Origin: Mesocentrotus franciscanus
Taxonomy: Eukaryota > Echinodermata > Echinoidea > Camarodonta > Strongylocentrotidae
Length of the DNA: 64,000 nucleotides
NCBI GenBank assembly: GCA_037976565.1
Contig: CP137671.1
Location: 19,163,910-19,227,909 of the forward strand
Direction: 5' to 3'
Shown here piece after piece: positions 1 to 11,434 of the stretch. Position numbers and translations under genes: made by a program. The notes under the pieces are model-generated. The model was given only the letters and a program-made list of their open reading frames with translations. It ran no database searches and was not told where the DNA came from. The stretch's first letter is position 1, and the number at the start of each line of letters is the position of its first letter.

Positions 1-583
1 CCAAGACTGGGCCAAATTTCTTATCATTTTGATGATTCCAGAACCTTGCAGTACACACCAATACTTATATGCTAGATTATCAACCTTTTCTGATCGATTT
101 CACAACGTTTCTTTCACAATGCAATCGCATGACCAGAACTGGTCTTTATCTTTAAAATAGCGAATAGCGGGTTATTTATTTTTCTGAAAACGAACCTTCC
201 GGAAAATGTGTACACCCGCTTTTATTTGTGGGGTGATATTTTCGGGTGACCCCCTTTCCATTTGCATCAAAGCATTTGTGTAGATTATTCCATGTATGTG
301 AAATGTTTGTTAAAATAATAAAGATTAATGAAGATTTCCTGAAATAAAATGTCATACATTTAATATCAATTCATAAGGATACTTCTAATATTTGTTGATC
401 ATGTTAATTATGAAAACAAACAAAAAAGGCACGACTAGAAAATGTAATACAGTAGAGAATGTGAAACAAACTTCATTGCTCTGTTGATACACTATTCAGC
501 AATACATGTATGTTCCATGGAATCTCCTTTAGCATCTTCAGTTTGGGACTGTATTTGATGGTTATATTCAAGGCATCAAATGA
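1..583. other. AT-rich sequence, no feature seen
   Basis: No convincing open frame, RNA gene or repeat structure is visible before the left target duplication of the hAT-like element. Confidence 0.5.
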
Positions 584-767
584 AGTACTAGCAGTGGCGT
601 AATGAACAAAAAAGTTGGGGGGGGGGGGCTGGCAGACAAAAAATCCGCATCACCCACTCTTACATGCAGGCCCCGCTGAACGTTTTTCAAAGGGGATGGG
701 GGGGGGGGTAAAGTATTTACGATCAGGTAGAGCGTAGTGTAAATTGGCGTGGGGTCAAGGGGCATTT

Positions 768-2290
768 AATTACGGTCCAGATGAGCATATTTTGATACCT
801 TTTTCATGACACTGGCAGGTCACTAATTGGCGTGGGGTCCAGGGGGCTGAGCCCCCTGAAACAGGGATTTGAGGCATTTTATAACGGTCAGATGAGCATA
901 TTTTGATACCCTATTTGTGACACTGGCAGGTCGCTAATTGGCGTGGGGTCCAGGGGGCGGAGCCTCCGGAAGCTCAGGGGTTTAGGGGCTTAGGCCCCTG
1001 GTGGGGTCGAGGGGCGGAGCCTCCGGAAGCTCAGGGTTTTAGGCATTTAATTACGGTCAGATGAGCATATTTTGATACCCTATTTGTGACACTGGCAGGT
1101 CACTAATTGGCGTGGGGTCCAGGGGGCGGAGCCCCCGGAAGCTCAGGGGTTTTAGGCAATAAATTACTGTCAGATGAGTATCCAGGGACCTGACTTAGGG
1201 CCATTGGTTGGGTCCAGGGGACAGAGCCCCTGGAAGCTCAGGGGTTTTAGGCGTTTAATTACGGTCAGATTATCATATTTTGATACCTTATTTGTGACAC
1301 TGGCAGGACACTAATTGGCGTGGGTCCAGGGGGCGGGGTCCAGGGGCGGAGCCCCAGAAGCTCAGGGGTTTAAGGCATTTTATAACGGTCAAATAAGCAT
1401 TCAGGGGCCCGCCTTAATTAGGGCCCCTGGTGGGTTCGAGGGGGAAGAGCCACCGGAAGTTCAGGGGTTTTAGGCAATAAATTACGGTCAAATGAGGATC
1501 CAGGGGCCCGCCTTAGGGCCCTAGGTGGGGTCCAGAGGGCAGAGCCCCTGGAGGCTCAGGGTTTTAGGCGTTCAATTACGGTCAGATGAGCATATTTTGA
1601 TATCTTATTTGGGACACTGGCAGGACACTAATTGGCGTGGGGTCCAGGGCGGAGCCCCAGAAGCTCAGGGTTTCATGCATTTTATAACGGTCAGATAAGC
1701 ATTCATTCAGGGGCCCGCCTTAAGGCCCCTGGTGGGTTCGAGGGGCAGAGCCTTCGGAAGTTCAGGGTGTTAGGCATTTAATTACGGTCAGATGATTTTT
1801 TGATACCTTATTTGTGACACTGGCAGGACACTAATTGGCGTTGGGTCCAGTTGCGGAGCCCCCAGAAGCTCGGGGGTTTTAGGCATTAAATTACCGTTAG
1901 ATGAGCATCCAGGGGCCTGCCTTAGGGCCCTAGGTGGAATCCAGGGGCCAGAGCCCCCGGAAGTTCAGGGGTGTTAGGCATTTAATTACGGTCAGATTAA
2001 CATTTTTTAATACCTTATTTGTGACACTGGCAGGACACTAATTGGCGTTGGGTCCAGTTGCGGAGCCCCCAGAAGCTCGGGGGTTTTAGGCATTAAATTA
2101 CCGTTAGATGAGCATCCAGGGGCCTGCCTTAGGGCCCTAGGTGGAATCCAGGGGCCAGAGCCCCCGGAAGCTCAGGGGTTTTAGGCATTTTATAACGGTC
2201 AGATAAGCATTCAGGGGCCCGCCTTAAGGCCCCTGGTGGGTTCGAGGGGGCTGAGCAACGGGAAGTTCTGGGGTTTTAGGCATTTAATTT
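768..2290. repeat. G-rich minisatellite array
   Basis: Degenerate tandem units of roughly 100-130 bp share the phrases CTAATTGGCGTGGGGTCC, GGGGGCGGAGCCCC, GAAGCTCAGGGGTTTTAGG, ATTACGGTCAGATGAGC and GTGACACTGGCAGG. A shorter variant carries CAGGGGCCCGCCTTAGGG. About a dozen units can be counted by eye, with many insertions and deletions. It lies entirely within the hAT-like element. Confidence 0.8.
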
Positions 2291-2299
2291 TTTTTTTGG

Positions 2300-2910
2300 G
2301 GGGGGGCTATTTTGAACCCTCGTAAGTGATGTTTTCCTGGCATCTACTAACACAATGGAGACCACAAAAAGCAGTGCTTGATAACGTCTTTTAAATCAAG
2401 TAACAGCTAAAACAATTTGACCCAATGACGATGCGGAGCATCGTCCACCAGCCGCGTAGCGGCGAGGCGATTTTGGGGGGCTATTTCGAACACCATAAGT
2501 GATGCGGAGCATCATCCGCGAGCCGCGTAGCGGCGAGGCGATTTTTTTTTGGGGGGGCTATTTTGAACCCTCGTAAGTGATGCTTTCCTGGCATCTACTA
2601 ACACAATGGAGACCATAAAGCAGTGCACGATAACGTCTTTGAAAATCAAGTAACACTTTAAACAGTTTGACCCAATGACGATGCAGAGCATCGTCTACGA
2701 GCCGCCCAGCGGCGATGCGATTTTTGGGGGGCTATTTTGAACTACCGTAAGTGATGCGGAGCATCGTCCACAAGCCGCGTAGCGGTGAGGCGATTTGTGG
2801 GGGGCTATTTTGAACCCCTGGCCCGTAAGTGATGTTTTCCTGGCATCTACTAACACATTGGAGACCATAAAAGCAGTGCATGATAACGTCTTGTTAAATC
2901 AAGTAACAGT
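2300..2910. repeat. tandem repeat with 250-270 bp period
   Basis: Three partial units share CCTGGCATCTACTAACAC, GCAGTGC..GATAACGTCTT, TCAAGTAACA, and a GC-rich piece with GATGCGGAGCATCGTCC and AGCCGCGTAGCGGCGAGGCG. The last two contain short palindromes (ATGCGGAGCAT; CCGCGTAGCGG). Confidence 0.7.
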
Positions 2911-2935
2911 TTAATACACAGTTATATCCAGAGTT

Positions 2936-3026
2936 ATCATGTGTGTTGGTTAAGTTACCAGATGAGTTGAATATCTTCTCACAATATTTGCACTTGAAAG
3001 GTTTCTCTCCAGTGTGCGTTCTTTCT
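2936..3026 (-). pseudogene. C2H2 zinc-finger gene fragment
   Basis: Read on the minus strand, this stretch encodes RTHTGEKPFKCKYCEKIF followed by NSSGNLTNTH. This is the linker (TGEKPF), the CxxC pair and the F-x5-L core of a Kruppel-type finger. The first zinc-binding histidine after the leucine is not in place, and no neighbouring fingers are seen. I read it as a captured, decayed piece of a host zinc-finger gene inside the hAT-like element. Confidence 0.65.
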
Positions 3027-3359
3027 TTCTTTTTTCCCCTTTTTGGGGCGGCCCAGGGGGGGTTAAGCCCCTAAACCCCGTAGATCCGCGCCTGTTTAGT
3101 ATACTGTTTTCCAAAAAGTGGGGGCGGAGCCCCGTCGTTCTGCGGGCCCTGCTATGTAAGCCTCTAAATAAGCATATTTCTTGCCTGACTGTAAATATAG
3201 GAATTTGTAATTTTCCAACAAACGCATAAAAAAGTATAATTGAATAAAAAGTGAGGAAAAATCTCGGATTATTATGTCATTTCAGCAACATTTGTAAATC
3301 ACCGGTATCGAATTAGAAATGATCCACGTTTGAATTTTATTGTGACACTGGCAGGACAC

Positions 3360-3880
3360 TAATTGCCCCCATCGGTACGCCTGTGGCCCCCAAACTACAC
3401 CTTGTTGGCGGGAAAATCGCAAATGAACTCCCCTATCTATCTTCTTTCTCTCTTTCTTTCCTTACCTTTTCCTCCCCCTTCCCTTTCCCTTCCCTTCCTT
3501 CTCTCTCTTTTAGGTTTGCTAGGGGGAGGCAAGGGCCTTTCGCCCCGATCCACATGTTGTTGGCGGGATTAAACGCAACTGATCTCCCTTCTTTTCACCC
3601 TTTCTTTTCTTCTTCCTCTTTTTTGTTCCTGTTAGCTCTCCTCTTTCCTTTCCCTCTCTTTTTTTTGGCGGCGGGGTGAGAGGCAAGGGCCTTTTGGCCC
3701 CCCTCCCCGCCGATCCACAACTTGTTGGCGGGAAAATTGCAACTGATATCCCCCTTTTATATTCTTCTTTCTCTTGTTTTCCTTCCCTTTATCTCCTCTT
3801 TTCCTTTTTTCCTTCTCTCTCTCTCTCTCTTTTTCTTTTTCTTTGCGGGGCAAGGCCCGCTCGCCCCCTGGATCCGCACC
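3360..3880. repeat. pyrimidine-rich tandem units, about 170 bp
   Basis: Three successive units each start with a variant of CCGATCCACA..TTGTTGGCGGGA, pass through AACTGAT..CCC and a long C/T tract, and end with GGCGGGG..GGCAAGGGCC. The C/T tracts produce long open frames without biological meaning. Confidence 0.65.
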
Positions 3881-4111
3881 TGTGGAACATTCCCTCCGGA
3901 AATGACCCTCCTCGCCGCATTCAAAACAAACCCTGAGCGCAGGCGACTGCGCATTCCCCTGCGTACCGCCTAGAGCTGCCGCGATATAAGCTCTATACTC
4001 TAGGCCGGACATACGGGTATCCAGACTTTTCGCTAAACTGGACATACGGTTATCTACTAGTACTAGTATCACTGTTAGTGGACACCAAGGCCCATATAGA
4101 AAAAATAACAT
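3870..4111 (-). pseudogene. retrotransposon gag fragment with CCHC zinc knuckle
   Basis: On the minus strand the translation contains VCFECGEEGHFRRECS, which fits the CX2CX4HX4C zinc knuckle of LTR-retrotransposon Gag nucleocapsid. The knuckle codons lie near 3885-3935 and the upstream part (to 4111) reads as a short soluble stretch. After the knuckle the frame runs into a charged low-complexity translation of the adjacent C/T tract. No protease, reverse transcriptase or LTR is nearby. It is a scrap, probably of Ty3/gypsy (Metaviridae) type, carried within the hAT-like element. Confidence 0.6.
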
Positions 4112-4386
4112 TTTGCTCTTCCTGGCTATTTGGGAATGTGTCAGTTTGCAACAGAAATGGAGAACCGCGCATTTTGTTGAAAATCATGTGATATATCACG
4201 AACATTTATAAATCACTTGTATGGAATTGAAAATAAGTCATGGTTTAATTTTATTTGGGGCTAGTGCCCCCAAGCCCCCCACCAGTACGCCAGTGAGTAC
4301 TAGTATATACTGTATTGAGCTCCTTGAGTTTTTCCCATAGTTAGGAATGCTAAATATTTTTCTGTGTATACATGTATATATTATTG

Positions 4387-4954
4387 CTGTCAAAATCGCC
4401 TTGTTCCAAGTTTGGGCTGATGGAACGATTGTGGTTCAGGCCATATGAATGTGCTTCTTTGGTCTTAAATCCTTTTTAACGTTAAATTATATGCCTCGTG
4501 CTTCATTGCTTCATTGTTTAAAATGTTGCAACGTTTCACCTTGTTTCAATCCGTAGGATAACCTTTAATTATTCTGAACAGCCTATACTAACTTCTTATC
4601 TCATGATATCTAATTTCTCACAGCTCACTTGTCCGCTGTGCCATTTCACACGCGTATAAGAGCATAGGGTGTTTAATTATCTCGAATAGCGAGTGAAAAC
4701 TCAAAGGTTACTAAACATATAAATGCAAGAAAAACACGTATGATAATTGATAAGTATCAAATAAATTGGTAGACTTTTATGAAAATTGATAACATCCCAA
4801 ATAATCGTTATTAATTTTGTATCACTCAATGCGAAGGGATACCTTAAACAAGGGATGCAAACAAAGTTAAGATTGTAATCATCATGAAGCGAATATCATG
4901 AATGTCATTAATTACTTCAGCCCAAACTTGGTGTATACAAGAGGATTTTGACAG
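4387..4954. mobile_element. possible MITE with about 33-bp inverted ends
   Basis: The left end CTGTCAAAATCG..CCAAGTTTGGGCTGA (4387-4420) is repeated inverted on the right as TCAGCCCAAACTTGG..GGATTTTGACAG (4916-4954), with a few mismatches. The interior is AT-rich and non-coding. No clear target duplication is seen, so superfamily is not assigned. Confidence 0.45.
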
Positions 4955-5384
4955 TACTTTTCGAAAATCCTGCTGCTCAGTATTCCGTGGCAGCACAATT
5001 ATGAATATGGTATCATAAGACAGGGTATTAGTTACACTCTACCATGAAATATGATTCAAGGTCACATAAGTCATAACTTTTTATGAAGCTACCAAAGTTG
5101 GGTACACTTTTTTATACACGTACATGTACGTACTGTATATACACAGTTTACACTGTATAAATCATTATCATATTCATCATTAGTATTAGTATTATTATTG
5201 CTAATATTTATTCAATATTCAAAGGAAACAATACAATGAAGACATGCAATATACAATAAAAGAAAAGAAAAATGAATAATGGAATTAAGTATGACGAATT
5301 ATGCTATATGCGTAATGTACAGTCCTTGTGCCGTTCTGTAAGCCGAAAGTGATAATATCCTTGTTCTGTTTACAGAAAACAGCG
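4955..5384. other. intergenic sequence, no feature seen
   Basis: AT-rich sequence before the left edge of the duplicated segment. Short open frames near 5285-5660 lack homology that I recognise and lie partly in the conserved upstream region of the gene. Confidence 0.4.
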
Positions 5385-5789
5385 ATTTTGTCTTTCAGCT
5401 CGAGACAAACTAAATGGGATGGAGGACGGAGAAGGGGTAGCAGTCGTAGCACAGTATATACACACACTATGATCATCCGTTTATTTACAATTTATATAAA
5501 CCTAAAGATACAATTTTTTCAATTTTTTCACAACCTTGATAACAGTTTTGTCCTCGACGTCCTTTCATGTCGTGCGTCTACCAGCAATTTCGTTTTTCCC
5601 GGGTTATTATGTTTCCTTTGTTGTGCAAGTTGGATCACCAATCACAACACAGTGGTATAGAAGAATTCCCGCCAATGTAAATGCTCGTCCTGCCTTTGTG
5701 AATACTAAAATACGCAATGCAAATAAGCTGTTGGTTTTCCCCACACTGCAGTTTCATTTGAAGTGGTTAAACTGCTCTATATAGTGAAT

Positions 5790-5812
5790 GTATATATATA
5801 TATATATATATA
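5790..5812. repeat. (TA)n microsatellite
   Basis: A short TA run upstream of the ZNFX1-like gene. A shorter TA run lies at the homologous place in copy 2 (about 23661-23681). Confidence 0.9.
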
Positions 5813-5978
5813 CATTTATATAGGGCCACAATAGTTTAAAACAAAACAGAATTTGGAATTCATATCTTACATATTAACCTTCTTTTTAATGTCATTACCT
5901 CGTGTTAATGTTGGTCACTGCTTATCTCAAGAAAAATTATTCTAATTCGTGATTTTTGTATTGGTTATTTTCTCATAG

Positions 5979-6150
5979 ATTTCGTCGAATTTGGTCGGAT
6001 AAAGAACCGGACATCCATCTACCTAAGGTTGCTCAAGCAGATTGACATAATTTCCTCCATCTAGACAAGTATAAGGGAGAATGCATCGAAAGTTATCCAT
6101 GGACAAAGCATTTCACCCATGAGAACAGTCTCCTAGATACTCGTTCCATT
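5979..6150 (+). other. probable 5' UTR part of first coding exon
   Basis: A splice acceptor (TTATTTTCTCATAG) ends at 5978 and is conserved in copy 2 (ending at 23840). The sequence from here to the ATG has upstream ATGs out of frame and an in-frame TGA at 6043-6045, so it is best read as untranslated. An upstream non-coding exon is implied but could not be located. Confidence 0.45.
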
Positions 6151-9100
6151 ATGGCAGGTAGATGCCCAACTCCGTGCAGTGTAGATGATGACAAGGGAAG
6201 CAATATCCTTAGTGATGCTGAATCAGTATCATCAGTTTCAAGCAGTACCACAGGCCAACGTAAAAGGCCTGCAAAGAGAAAAAACAGGAACAAAAAGCAG
6301 ACCCCCAAGAACCTTTTCGGCCCAGAACTTACAGTACGAGAACTGAATCATCTTCGACAAAATGAAAGCAACATGGCGATTGCATTGAGAGCTCGGAAAC
6401 CACTGTTGGAAACACTCCTCCTCCAGGATGACTTGGGGGATGATATGATGGCAAGTCTCCTAGATGTTCTCCTCGCAGTTTCAAAGATAGGAGGTGATGA
6501 TGCAAAAGAGGTATATCGATTTTTAGCAAGCAGGCAGTTCATCCAAGTTCATCTACTTCTGCTTGTCCTGAAGTGCAGGATGAACCCTGATTCGTGCTGT
6601 AGTGGGAATGCTCTCCTGAAAGCCATATCGGTTTTGATGGCATTTTACAAGTTTGGGTGTGGAAGTACCGAAAGCTTTCAGATGGTTGCAGCGTTGATAC
6701 ATGATACAATTGAATATGGTCTGGACATTCCTGATCGAAAAAGTTATGCAAAAGGGTTTAAGGGTGTCACGATGATACTCAACAACGAGGAAAGTGGTAA
6801 AGAAGAATCCGCCGAAGACATATGCAACATCCCCATATTTCCTACAGCAGGAGAAGTAGCTGATCCAGATAATGCAGGACTTCGAGATGCAACCGCTGAG
6901 GAGGGTCCTTCTGTGAAAAACTATCTGGAATGCCACTACCGACTTTTGAGGGAAGACATCGTACAACCCCTTCGGGCAGTGATTTCTAACTATCACCAAG
7001 TAAAGAGAGAAATGGGGCTAGATGCGGCGAAGAAGAAGTGCCATATCATTGATGATGTCAAATTGCATGAGATCATCACAACACATACATCCAAAGGTGT
7101 GACGTTTCGTGTTCAGTTTGACACATCTTCCCTAGAGAATGTATCATGGGAGACAACAAAGATCCTGTCCTTTGGAACTATGGTTTGCCTGACCAACAAC
7201 CACTTTCATGATATGATTTTCGCCACAATTGCCAAGCGAGACCCACAGTGGTTGAAGAAGGGATTTGTAGATCTCCGACTTTTAAGGCTAGAAGATACAA
7301 GATTGCTGATGTCAGGTGCTCACTTCTACATGATCGACTCTCGGAAGTATGTTGAAGAATCATACGAGGTACTGGATGCCATGCGGCAAATCGACACCAC
7401 TTTCCTTCCTCTGGTACCGCATGTTGTCTACCAAGTGGCAGAAAATGAGCGTTTTCTTTATCTAAAGAAGGATCCCGACATGCAATACGACGTTGGTCCT
7501 CTGATGAAGAATGAGCAAACTGCAAAGAGGTCTAGGCCTCGAACATGGAGAACGCCCCTACTGAATGAGGAGAAGTGGCCTGCAACTGATCAGATGTGCG
7601 TCGATCAGCATCAACTGGCAGCGATACAGGCAGCTCTCACGAAGCAGTTGACTGTTATCACTGGTCCACCAGGGACCGGAAAAACGCATGTAGGCCTGAA
7701 GCTTATTCAGCTTTTTGTTCTAAATAAGGATCGATGGAGTAATATCACTGGTTCATCTCACAAGGGAAATGATGGTGGACCACTTCTCTTCATATCTGCC
7801 AGTAAGGGAACTCTTGATGAATATCTTACTGGAGTGTCTTTCTTTCAGCGGAGCGGAATAGTGAGATGGGCTGGCCAATATACAAGGAAGTCTCTTCAAG
7901 AATATCAAATTGAAAATCTGCGTGAGAAACAGCCTGTGTCAACGGCTACTGAAGACCAGTTGTCTAGTGAGAAACTAGAAAAGTGCAAGAAGAGACTTTG
8001 GGATGTACAGGACAACATAGCAAATCTTCGAACCAAGATGTTCCCGGAAGAGATCCTCAAAGTGGTCATGGATGAAAAACACTACAAGAAACTGAAAGAG
8101 GGGAAAGAACTGAATTCCTGTGCAGTAATCTTGGAGTGGCTTCTGTCAAACAACAGCTGTGGAGACGATCTTCGTAAGCTTGAGGAAGGTATTCCATTCA
8201 ATTTGTCCCGCTTTACATGTCAGCATGGAGACGGAGATGCATGGTTTGAACAGAATCTCCCATTTGTGCTCGACTCTCTAGCTCCCCACCTGTCAAACCA
8301 GACAAAGAACTTTGTGAGTAAGCAACTTGCTTCCAGGGACAAGATGACAGATGCAGAGTCAAAGAAGGTTGAAGATATGTGGAGACTGCCTTCGCCAGAT
8401 CGATGGAGAATCTATCGATTCTGGATTACCAAGCTGGAAGCCAGAGGTAATCAAAGAGCAATGGCCATCTTCAAAGAGATGGAACAGATCTGCCTTGATT
8501 GTCAGAAGATGCATGACGTCGTTGATGAATCTATTCTTAGTTCTGCTTCTGTAATAGGCATGACTGCTTCATCGGCTGCTAAGAACCGAAGGGTTCTACA
8601 ACGCATCAACCCACGAGTCATCATCATTGAAGAAGGAGCCGATGTTCTCCAGTCAATAACGTCGGGCGTAATCCCATCTGCCTGTCAACAGCTCATCATC
8701 ATCGGCGACAATGTTCCCAAAGTAGACCAATATCAAGCAGTAAGGAAAATCGCAGACATGCACGGCATTCATGCTTCTCTTATGCAACAGTTGGTCAACC
8801 ACAACTACTCCGTGTATGAGCTTAAAATGCAGCATCGAATGAGCCCAAATGCTTCCAAACTCAGCCGCCAACTGTTCAGCTACGAATACCAGAGTGACCA
8901 GTCAGTCATTGACCTACCATCAATTCCTGGAATTCAACACAACGTCTTCCTCATAGATCACAATGTACAATCATCTCCAGGAAATTACGAAGCCTCGTTC
9001 TTACTGGAACTGTTTAGCTATTTGCTAGGTCAGGGATTTGCACGGAAACAGATCTCAATCCTCGTCTCATTCTCAGCCCAGCAGAATCTCTTCGGTAGTG

Positions 9101-10310
9101 ACATGAAGGACCGACTTCTCACCGTTGATAACTTTCGAGGTGGGAATGACATCATCTTGTTCATGAGTAACGCAAGCGAAAGAGGGAGCAGGCCTGGATG
9201 TCTGCTTAAGGATCAACGTATCGCCACTGTGTTGAGCAGCGCAAGAAGAGGATTGTACATCATTGGCAATTTCTCATTTCTGTCCAACCAGTGTACCATG
9301 TGGGCTAGGATCTTGGAAGAAGCACGACGACTTGAATTGGTTGATAGCTGTCTGAAGTTAACATGCCCTCATCACCCGGATAGTCCAATCAGCGTTTCCT
9401 CAGTAGATGGATTTCAGCAGCTTAAAGAGAAACATGGGTGTGGGTTACCATGTCAAGCTCGCCTGGACTGTGGTCATGGCTGTAAGGAAACCTGTCATGA
9501 CCATGACTCTGAGCAAGCAACAGTCGTCTGCAAGCAGCCTTGCAACAAAATCATCTGTGAAAATGGCCATAAGTGCACCAGGAACTGCTCAGAACCATGT
9601 GAAACGAAATGCAGAGAGAAGATGGAAAAACAGCTGTCATGTGGTCACTTCCAACGTCTCCCATGCCTTCTATCCCCAAGTCATGCTACATGTAGAGATA
9701 AATGTGAACGGTTGCTTAGCTGCGGTCACAAATGCACTGGCATTTGCGGAAACCCATGCAAGAAGGAAACTTGTGTTGAGAAGACAACAAAATCCAACTG
9801 GCCTTGCAAACATACTGTAGGTGTGCGGTGCTGCGATGGCCCAGAATCCTGTCCAGAGCCATGTAACTTTGTCTTAGCATGTGGGCACCAGTGCTCCGGA
9901 ACTTGCGGAAAATGTCGGCGTGGAAGACTCCATGTGGTGTGTCAACAGCCCTGTGGTCGGACACTTGTCTGTGGCCACTCTTGTGAGAGTAATTGTTCGG
10001 CCCAGTGCCCTCCTTGCACGAAGCAATGTCAAAATAGATGTCAGCACAGTGAATGCAGGAAGTTCTGCGGAGAAGCTTGTATATCATGTAAGGAATCCTG
10101 TCTATGGCGATGTCCTCATGTTTCGTGTGCGAAGTTGTGTGGAGAACCTTGCGACCGAAAGCCGTGTGATAAATTATGTAACAAGAATCTCCCTTGCGGA
10201 CATCCCTGCATTGGAATGTGTGGAGAAAGATGTCCCACCAAGTGCCGTGTGTGCAACAGAGAGGAAGTCACAGAGATTCTCTTCGGAAGCGAGGACGAAG
10301 AAGACACAAG
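6151..10310 (+). CDS. ZNFX1-like NFX1-type zinc finger helicase, copy 1, coding exon 1
   Basis: This large exon encodes residues 1-1386 plus two bases of codon 1387 of a predicted 1893-residue protein, close in size to vertebrate ZNFX1. Order of parts: Ser-rich and basic N-terminus (1-50); helical region (about 55-480) including RLLREDIVQPLRAVI, a ZNFX1-type signature; SF1 helicase core of UPF1 type with Walker A GPPGTGKT (505-512), motif II EEGA (827-830) after IGMTASSAAK, motif III position IGDNVPK (851-857), QHRM (894-897), motif V DNFRGGND (993-1000) and motif VI LSSARRG (1028-1034). A cysteine-rich block of NFX1-type fingers with repeated CGH..C units spans about 1097-1370. Family members are cytoplasmic RNA-binding helicases; vertebrate ZNFX1 senses viral RNA and nematode ZNFX-1 acts in small-RNA inheritance. 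The ATG is chosen because the in-frame stop lies at 6043 and no in-frame ATG intervenes. The exon ends at AAG|GTAGGA; reading through would stop at once, so splicing is required. Confidence 0.92.
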
Positions 10311-10742
10311 GTAGGAACCTGAGATCAAAAACAACTTAAATTTAACAGGAACAAATCGTACAGTCAGGTTTAATTTCTACACGAGACATTATTCTAGTTT
10401 TTTCTAAGTAAAATAGATCACGTACCGCAATACTTTGCAAAACAACCTGATATGTCGTCACTAGAAATACGTCTAAATCCCGCAGTTTCAAGTTATGACG
10501 TATATTTCTCTTTTTCGATAATAATTAACTGATACGTTTCCGCAGTTTTCAAGACAGAAGAGTATGTGGGAGCGGTAAACTATATTCGAACTAAACAGCA
10601 ACATTAGCCCGAACTTGTTTTAATGTGCAAAATTATGTATTCATATATTCATGCAGTCCTCGCTTTGTTTGAGACGTGATATTTAGCTGATTTTGATACA
10701 GAAATAAATAAATATCATTGCTTTTGTTTCTTTATCCTATAG

Positions 10743-10842
10743 GTTTGTTCAGCTGGAGGACTGTGGTCACGTGATCGAGGTCGAGTCTTTGGATCACTAC
10801 ATGAGCATGGCCCAAGATAGTAGCGATGACGTCACTATTCAG
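10743..10842 (+). CDS. ZNFX1-like protein, copy 1, coding exon 2
   Basis: A 100-bp exon between acceptor CCTATAG (to 10742) and donor CAG|GTTATT. Joined to exon 1 it restores AGG and reads FVQLEDCGHVIEVESLDHYM then SMAQDSSDDVTIQ (residues 1387-1420). LEDCGH followed by hydrophobic-E-V-E is a hallmark of ZNFX1 between the NFX1 fingers and the C-terminal finger. Exon, phase and both splice sites are conserved in copy 2. The exon is too short to stand out without the splice model. Confidence 0.9.
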
Positions 10843-11434
10843 GTTATTATTTTGTCCTTATTGTATTATGCCCACTCGGGTCTTCACTTAAATTACATTA
10901 AGTAATCATAATTACATTTATACCCTTGTCCTTATGTGTTAAAAACTTAAGAAGGCGCCGGCGTGTTATTCAAGTGTTATGAATGAAATGGCCATAGTAA
11001 TTTGGGAGGGGAAATGTAACAGCCGTCATAAGAACCAAAACTATGAGATTATGACATGCATGGAAGACTACATGCAGCTATATGGAAGCCGAAAATATAC
11101 TCGAATTCTAAAGCTCTAAAGCCCGTTTTAAAAAAGGTGACCATATGCGTTATATTCAAGTTACATGTAAGTCGATTTTCCTCATGTTAATAATTCCCTA
11201 TGATGAATCGTTATTCAAATGAATAAACAGACATGGGCTACTTCTCGTTTTAACAAAATAATTTTGAAAGCATAGAAAGCCGTAATTCCCACAATGTTTT
11301 TAATGAAATATTGATTTGGTGTTGCTTTAAGCGGAATAAAGACATTCGTTTTAGATGAGAAACTAAAATTGGGCACCTATAGTTATGGTTTATTTTTTTG
11401 TGATCATAATTTGTCATTTGGTTTTAAATTTCAG

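Larger units (their letters stand above)
592..4295. mobile_element. composite non-autonomous hAT-like element
   Basis: The element begins with CAGTGGCGTAATG and ends with CAGTACGCCAGTG, which read inward as imperfect inverted termini of hAT type. It is flanked on both sides by the same 8 bp, AGTACTAG (584-591 and 4296-4303), the target duplication length of hAT transposases. Inside there is no transposase frame. The 3.7 kb consists of G-rich minisatellites, a second repeat family with a 250-270 bp period, a C2H2 zinc-finger scrap, pyrimidine-rich tandem units and a gag zinc-knuckle scrap. The stretch near 3290-3380 resembles the right end near 4190-4295, so it may contain nested or internally duplicated termini. 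Family assignment rests on termini and target duplication only. Confidence 0.7.

Noticed and set aside
6553..7525. Minus-strand frames of 115-148 codons within the ZNFX1-like exons
   Set aside because: They recur at the same places in both copies only because the underlying coding sequence is conserved on the plus strand. No start context or domains.
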